A stretch of 56,004 bases of DNA from Vicinamibacteraceae bacterium. Its GTDB lineage: Bacteria > Acidobacteriota > Thermoanaerobaculia > Multivoradales > Multivoraceae. The number at the start of each line of letters is the position of its first letter. Position 1 is the stretch's first letter. The position numbers and the translations under genes are program-made. The stretch lies in contig JAAXHG010000018.1 of NCBI GenBank assembly GCA_012270995.1, positions 1-56,004 on the forward strand, given 5' to 3'. Shown piece after piece: positions 55,115-56,004 of the stretch. The notes beneath the pieces were generated by a model, which worked only from the letters and a program-made list of their open reading frames with translations, was not told where the DNA came from and made no database searches.

Positions 55115-56004
55115 TTGCTCCGCCGTCCCGACCGTGCTTGTCGCCCGTGGCAAACCACGATCCTTGGCGCCGCGGCGCTGGTCGCCTGCGGCCTCACTCC
55201 CGCCTTGGCCGTCGAATCGGATGTGGAAACCGGCGATCCGCCTGCTTCCGACTGCACGCCGACGGCGACCGTACTCCAGTTCGACGGCGGATACGAGGTC
55301 AGCATGTGCTACCGCACGCCCGCCGGCGAGGAGGGCCAGGCGAAGGCCGGAATCTGGGCATCGGGACAAGCCGGCCTGCTCTGGTTCTTCAGCCGCGACA
55401 ACGCCGAGGTGCTGGTCAAGCTGCTCAACGGCTGCTCGATCAACGGTCATCGCTGGGCATACGCGGCGCCGGTCACGGATCTCGAATTCAATCTCTGGGT
55501 GACCGGCCCCGATGGCCGGCGCTGGACCCACGGAAACCCTCCGGGCGCCACCGCGTCGACCAGGACCGATCTGGCGGCCTTTCCCTGCACGCGCGATCTC
55601 GCGGTCTCGGCTCTTTCGGTCAGCGACGCCAATCTCGTCCCCGGCGCGGCCTTCTCGCTCGACGCGACCGTAAGCAACTACGGCGACGCCGACGTCCCCT
55701 CCACCGTGCTGCGCTACTACCAGTCCACGGACGCGACGGTCACGATGTCCGATACCGAAGTGGGCGCCGACGCGGTGGATCCGCTCACCGCGTACGCCGC
55801 CAGCAGCGAGTCGATCGATCTGACTGCGCCGTCCGCGGCGGGGACGTACTGGTACGGCGCGTGCGTGGATCCGGTGAGCGGCGAGGCCGACACGGCCAAC
55901 AACTGCTCAAGGGCCGTAGAGGTCACCGTGTCCGAACCCTCCGCCCCGTACCGCCCGGACCTCGTGAGCGAGGCGCCAGCGGTGAGCGACAGCACGCCGG
56001 CGCC
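55115..56004 (+). CDS. Exported CARDB-domain protein, partial
   Basis: Runs off the window. I place the start at TTG 55115, seven bases after GAGAGG; it gives a signal peptide ending in ALVACGLTPALA. The following domain of about 110 residues (LQFDGGYEVSMCYRT, LLWFFSRDNAEVLVKLLNGC, NGHRWAYAAPVTDLE, GNPPGATAS) is the same kind as the C-terminal domain of the dehydrogenase homologue at 23023. A CARDB-like Ig domain follows (DLAVSALSVSDANLVPGAAF, ANNCSRAVEVTVSE), and a second seems to begin at the edge (RPDLVSEAPAVSD). Surface or secreted adhesion-type protein is likely. Confidence 0.75.
   Translation, partial: MLRRPDRACRPWQTTILGAAALVACGLTPALAVESDVETGDPPASDCTPTATVLQFDGGYEVSMCYRTPAGEEGQAKAGIWASGQAGLLWFFSRDNAEVLVKLLNGCSINGHRWAYAAPVTDLEFNLWVTGPDGRRWTHGNPPGATASTRTDLAAFPCTRDLAVSALSVSDANLVPGAAFSLDATVSNYGDADVPSTVLRYYQSTDATVTMSDTEVGADAVDPLTAYAASSESIDLTAPSAAGTYWYGACVDPVSGEADTANNCSRAVEVTVSEPSAPYRPDLVSEAPAVSDSTPA

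Overview
This is a GC-rich bacterial chromosome segment, densely coded on both strands. Several protein types point to an Acidobacteriota-like organism, perhaps near Thermoanaerobaculia: a VWFA-related secreted protein of the kind common in that phylum (44986-46650), a small C-terminal exported domain that occurs twice (23023-24630 and 55115-56004), a DUF4097 beta-solenoid protein, DUF3604 proteins and a DUF5117/DUF4953-type metalloprotease. The phylum assignment is inference; no rRNA, tRNA or ribosomal protein gene is visible here.

Layout. (1) 1-9.9 kb holds housekeeping and metabolic genes: hemW, two divergent DUF3604 proteins, an AHSA1/SRPBCC protein, lepA, an arginase-family hydrolase and an EVE-domain protein. 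(2) 9.9-13.1 kb is an accessory patch with a multiply frameshifted DEAD/DEAH helicase relic, a secreted protein plus matrixin-like protease pair (the protease frameshifted near its C terminus), and a fragment resembling the STY4851/ECs_5259 defence-associated family. (3) 13.2-27.4 kb is largely core: a DUF4097 protein, efp-epmA, a UbiC-like protein, rnd, a nucleotidyltransferase, a sulfatase-fold enzyme, an aspartate-aminotransferase-like enzyme, two tandem PQQ-type sugar dehydrogenase homologues, an EamA transporter, fabI and a beta-barrel protein. (4) 27.5-29.2 kb holds a SIMPL lipoprotein and then a relic patch: a 176-bp copy of part of the neighbouring barrel gene abutting truncated cas4 and cas3 HD fragments, the remains of a type I (I-C-like) CRISPR-Cas locus.

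(5) 29.3-35.5 kb is a minus-strand operon with GTGA start/stop overlaps: long-form isocitrate lyase, zinc metalloprotease, M20D amidohydrolase. (6) 35.6-42.5 kb on the plus strand carries a ThDP-dependent decarboxylase-like enzyme, then a four-gene cluster: a Tat-exported 2Fe-2S subunit, a molybdopterin subunit, an FAD subunit with extra cysteines, and a membrane cytochrome b. Together these look like a periplasmic molybdenum hydroxylase wired to the respiratory chain. (7) 42.5-44.8 kb is a second accessory patch: a truncated IS256-like element, a decayed VapBC-like toxin-antitoxin pair and an apparently intact haloalkane dehalogenase.

(8) 45-56 kb holds the VWFA-related protein, a MoxR-VWA fusion, a second MoxR ATPase, an exported protein of unknown function, a second molybdenum hydroxylase (small subunit plus form-II CoxL-like subunit, no FAD subunit beside them), a DUF3187-like protein, and a CARDB-containing exported protein cut by the window end. 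The two MoxR/VWA proteins plausibly serve maturation of the nearby CoxSL pair, as CoxD and CoxE do in CO dehydrogenase clusters. An exact 36-bp inverted copy of one sequence, part of a near-palindromic hairpin in one of its two positions, lies at both ends of this stretch (5-40 and 49793-49852) and may be a dispersed repeat of this genome.
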